From: JAAYFT01 sp036562765
Lineage (GTDB): Bacteria; Bacillota; Clostridia; Tissierellales; Tissierellaceae
DNA length: 6,698 nucleotides
Direction of reading: 5' to 3'
NCBI GenBank assembly: GCA_036562765.1
Contig: DATCJO010000212.1
Coordinates: 1-6,698 of the forward strand
Shown here: positions 3,945-6,698 of the stretch, piece after piece
Layout of the letters: every line of letters starts with the position of its first letter
How positions within the stretch are numbered: the stretch's first letter is position 1
Translations under genes and position numbers: made by a program
The notes under the pieces: model-generated
What the model saw: the letters and a program-made list of their open reading frames with translations, nothing else
The model's database searches: none
Told to the model about the DNA's origin: nothing

Positions 3945-6698
3945 TTATCGCCTACTTCCTATTACAGTATATAATCCCAATCTATTTAGACTTGAAACTG
4001 GCAGCCAAGTCCTTGTGCTTTCGTCATATCTTGCTAAGAAAATGCTGTTTATCCTTCTAGTTTGAGCCTTTAGGACATCATGGTCAAGAGTAAATATTAG
4101 ACTGCCATTTAAATAATCTATCTTTGCTGTATCCTTCCCTACATAGGTACTAGCTTCTAAGCTGTAGATACTGCCCAATACTGTATAGCCTTTATGAGTA
4201 CTTATGCTTCCTTTGTAGGTAGATATCTTAAATACTACTCCTGCATTAAAGTTTCCCTTATTATCTTTCATGGTTGAATTTAGGAATATCTGTGGTTTGA
4301 ATGTCATTGTATAATCTTTACCTATTACTTTTACATCTCCTGATATGCTGGCTATTATATATGCAGGAATCCTTATGGTTATATCCTGTACTCCAGCAAG
4401 GGCTCCTCTTGTTAAGTCTATGGTGATTCCTTTAGTTGTAAAGTCGTTGACACCTAAGGTTATATCAGCAGTATTTCCTGTTCTGTTTATCTTAGTGTTT
4501 TCTGCAATATCTCCATCTTGGTCTTTTGGCCCCACATTTCTGCCAGTAGTTACTATGTTGCTTTTTGATTCATCTATTGGCTTTGATGTTCCATACTTTC
4601 CAATAGCTCTAACTAAGAATTGGTATCTAGTGGATGGTTTTATCTTTGTTACAATGAAGCTTGTTAATTCTGTGGAACCTATGAATTCAAAGGCACCACC
4701 GTCTTCGCTTACATATATTTCGTATTCAAAGGCATCCTTTACGCCTGTCCAGCTTACTCTAATGTATTGATCGAATACAACTTCTGCAGTTACATCTAAT
4801 GGAGCTCCTATTTCTGGTATCCCATAAACCAAGTTGTATACATTTGTAGCACCTTTGTCTGGGTTAATTACTATTACACCTTTGTCTCCAAGCTTGCCTT
4901 GTGGAGTAGTAACCAAGATTTCCTGACTGTTTAATACTTCGACATCAATTCCTTCTACTCCACCTTCTAGTACATATCTATTGGAACCTATGGTTATGAT
5001 TTCACCTGCTGCTTGTTCGTTGTCTGCAAGGAGCCTTAGTACTGGGACAAATACTACTCTAGCTCCGTCCATAAAGTCGCTGCCTATAATCTTTATCCTT
5101 TGTCCGCCTTCTACTGATATGTTTTCTATAAGCCTCCTGTCATCTTCTGAATCTACTACTGATATAATCTTTGGATTGCTTACATAGGTGAAGCCATTGG
5201 GCAGTATTGCAATGTTTCCGTCTGGATTTTCAACTTTTATATCAACTGGCCCAGCAGTAAATGGTGGGGTTCTTAGTACTATTTTATCGAAGCTTATGGA
5301 GATTATGTTTTCCTGTGGTACCAATACTTGGTTTGTTCCTCTTACAAAGTAGACTTTTAGCTGTTTATTTGGATACCCATCCATTTGAGCCCTAAAGTCT
5401 TTACCTTCTATGGTAACTACTGTTCCACCTTCTGTTGGACCAAAGTTTGGTGTTACTCTTGTTATTGTCAAGTCTGTGCTTTCTGGTGCGATGAATTTTA
5501 TATATATTGGTTCTGAACTTGCAAATCCTCCATCTTCATTTTCTACTACAACCCTGTTGTAGGTGTTGATAAACCTAATGTCTACCGCTGGCATGGTAAA
5601 TATAAGCCTTGTAGATACCGATTCATCTGGATCATATTGTACAATTTGGCGTGGGATTACGATGGAATCCCCAATCCTTATGGTAACAGGCTTTCTAAAG
5701 TCCTCACCTATTATTTCTATTAGGTTGCCACCTAGATAGTTTACTTCAACTATAGTTCTTCCATCTTCAACTTGGTATCCTGGTTCACCATCCTTTAAAA
5801 TATTTGTAATCTTAGGATTGCTGTCTGGGTTTTTGTATTGGAAGGTTGTTGAAGCAGAACCTCCATCTGGATTTGTTACTGTAACAGATACACTGCCAAC
5901 GGTATAGTATGATGGAGTTTCTACATTAATATGTCCTGAGTTTACAAGACTAGCTTTTGGTGAATAGCCCCTGTCTACGCGGAGCCTATAGGTATTGTCA
6001 GCACCTGTTATCTTTTCTAATGCTATTCTTACATATTCATAGCCATTATATGGATTCCCTTCACTATCCTTCAATATATTAATAGGTAAAAACACTTCAC
6101 TGTCATCGTAATTTACATTATTTAAACTATAAACTATGTCATTTTCCCTTAAGCTAAAACTTATCTTCTTTACATCCCCTGTAGCATCGTATTTCACTGT
6201 CAAGCTGCCTATAGTTACTTCCGACTGCTTGTCTCTAATTCTGCCTGAATTTTGCAGTGCATCTATAGGTATGTCTCTGTTTGATATATTAGGGTCACTT
6301 AAATTTCCAAACTGTACTAGCTGTAATGTTTCTTCCCTTACAGTATTTTCATCTACTATAACTTTTACAGTAGATTCATAGAAACCTTCCCCTAATATTT
6401 CTACTTTGTCATGGCCTTGTTTTTTCCCTGTTTGCGGAGTAATTGACCTGATTTTTGGAGCAGTGGCTACATATGTGAAGCTGACTTTATTTGAAACTCC
6501 AAAGTCATTGTTAATTAGGTAAACTTCTACGACACCGCTCTTTGCCTTTGGAGTTATAACTTCAATGGTGCTAGCAGTAAATTCCACAATTTTTACTTCT
6601 GCTTCACCAAAATAAACCTTAGGTAAAATTGGCAAAACTAAGTTTTCATAGTCTTCCATCAGTTCGCTGTATTTTTCTTTATTCTCTGCACTTAACCA
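3945..6698 (-). CDS. Large surface protein with IPT/TIG repeats and a fibronectin type III domain (N-terminus outside window)
   Basis: The frame is open to the right edge, giving 917 visible residues. The ATG at 6659 is probably internal: 13 codons before it are open, no ribosome binding site precedes it, and the sequence starts in the middle of a TIG domain without a signal peptide. Counting from the edge, the domains are a partial TIG (to about 77), TIG 2 (80-290, with a large insertion), TIG 3 (294-402), TIG 4 (408-506, the most canonical, with VTPNFGPTEGGTVVTIEGKDF split over its first strands), TIG 5 (507-630), FN3 (about 632-720, with VSWTGV and TRYQFLVRAI) and a C-terminal beta-rich domain (736-917) ending in VIGSRR. 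TIG landmarks recur: G-x-[ED]-F or GEGF early and N-x-D-x-G (VTNPDGG, VENEDGG, VENPDGN) late. Such proteins are usually extracellular scaffolds or adhesins. No SLH or sortase motif is visible at the C-terminus, so anchoring must lie upstream or depend on partners. It precedes the two other exported proteins in one apparent operon. Confidence 0.88.
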   Translation of the reverse strand, partial: WLSAENKEKYSELMEDYENLVLPILPKVYFGEAEVKIVEFTASTIEVITPKAKSGVVEVYLINNDFGVSNKVSFTYVATAPKIRSITPQTGKKQGHDKVEILGEGFYESTVKVIVDENTVREETLQLVQFGNLSDPNISNRDIPIDALQNSGRIRDKQSEVTIGSLTVKYDATGDVKKISFSLRENDIVYSLNNVNYDDSEVFLPINILKDSEGNPYNGYEYVRIALEKITGADNTYRLRVDRGYSPKASLVNSGHINVETPSYYTVGSVSVTVTNPDGGSASTTFQYKNPDSNPKITNILKDGEPGYQVEDGRTIVEVNYLGGNLIEIIGEDFRKPVTIRIGDSIVIPRQIVQYDPDESVSTRLIFTMPAVDIRFINTYNRVVVENEDGGFASSEPIYIKFIAPESTDLTITRVTPNFGPTEGGTVVTIEGKDFRAQMDGYPNKQLKVYFVRGTNQVLVPQENIISISFDKIVLRTPPFTAGPVDIKVENPDGNIAILPNGFTYVSNPKIISVVDSEDDRRLIENISVEGGQRIKIIGSDFMDGARVVFVPVLRLLADNEQAAGEIITIGSNRYVLEGGVEGIDVEVLNSQEILVTTPQGKLGDKGVIVINPDKGATNVYNLVYGIPEIGAPLDVTAEVVFDQYIRVSWTGVKDAFEYEIYVSEDGGAFEFIGSTELTSFIVTKIKPSTRYQFLVRAIGKYGTSKPIDESKSNIVTTGRNVGPKDQDGDIAENTKINRTGNTADITLGVNDFTTKGITIDLTRGALAGVQDITIRIPAYIIASISGDVKVIGKDYTMTFKPQIFLNSTMKDNKGNFNAGVVFKISTYKGSISTHKGYTVLGSIYSLEASTYVGKDTAKIDYLNGSLIFTLDHDVLKAQTRRINSIFLARYDESTRTWLPVSSLNRLGLYTVIGSRR

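Noticed and set aside
4345..4770. Plus-strand open frame of 141 codons and other plus-strand frames (994-1494, 2907-3176, 3820-4065, 4981-5187, 6136-6381)
   Set aside because: They lie entirely or almost entirely opposite well-supported coding sequence, have no ribosome binding sites or recognisable domains, and have the composition expected of antisense shadows.
6657..6698. ATG at 6659 as the true start of the TIG-repeat protein
   Set aside because: The frame stays open for all 13 codons up to the window edge, no ribosome binding site precedes the ATG, there is no signal peptide, and the protein begins inside a TIG domain.
1..6698. Mobile element, CRISPR array, tRNA or rRNA
   Set aside because: No transposase, terminal repeats, regularly spaced direct repeats with spacers, or tRNA/rRNA-like sequence were seen on either strand.

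Overview
The window is AT-rich and all supported genes lie on the minus strand, so the reading order is from the right edge to the left. AT-rich codon use (many ATA, AGA/AGG and TTA codons), strong AGGAGG-type ribosome binding sites, sigma-A-like promoters, lipid-independent signal peptides and S-layer homology (SLH) domains point to a Gram-positive, low-GC Firmicute, most likely of the Clostridia/Tissierellia type. The species cannot be named from the sequence.

Layout, in transcription order. (1) 6698-3945: the 3' part of a large multi-domain surface protein with tandem IPT/TIG immunoglobulin-like repeats, one fibronectin type III domain and a C-terminal beta-rich domain. Its 5' end lies outside the window. 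(2) 3943-2291: a 550-residue secreted protein made of about six repeated small beta-rich modules; I do not recognise its family. (3) 2282-825: a 485-residue secreted protein with an unknown beta-rich N-terminal domain and three C-terminal SLH domains. These three genes are separated by 1 and 8 bases and look like one translationally coupled operon. (4) A 222-bp intergenic region (603-824) that is dense in regulatory structure. (5) 602-1: the start of a probable S-layer protein with a signal peptide followed by N-terminal SLH repeats; its C-terminus lies outside the window.

How they may work together (inference): all four products appear to be exported. The SLH domains of genes 3 and 4 should bind secondary cell-wall polysaccharide. 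The large TIG/FN3 protein shows no anchor in its visible part, so the SLH protein at the end of the operon could hold the other two at the wall. The S-layer gene has its own promoters and does not depend on the operon, although no clear terminator separates them.

The most interesting region is the S-layer upstream region. It has two good sigma-A promoters. Three tandem TGTAAY hexamers at exact 11-bp spacing end on the -35 of the distal promoter, and two more in opposite orientation lie between the promoters. This matches the published WalR (YycF) consensus TGTWAH-N5-TGTWAH and suggests that the S-layer gene is under cell-wall-stress control. Three perfect hairpin-type inverted repeats and one longer-range inverted repeat lie in the same 220 bp.
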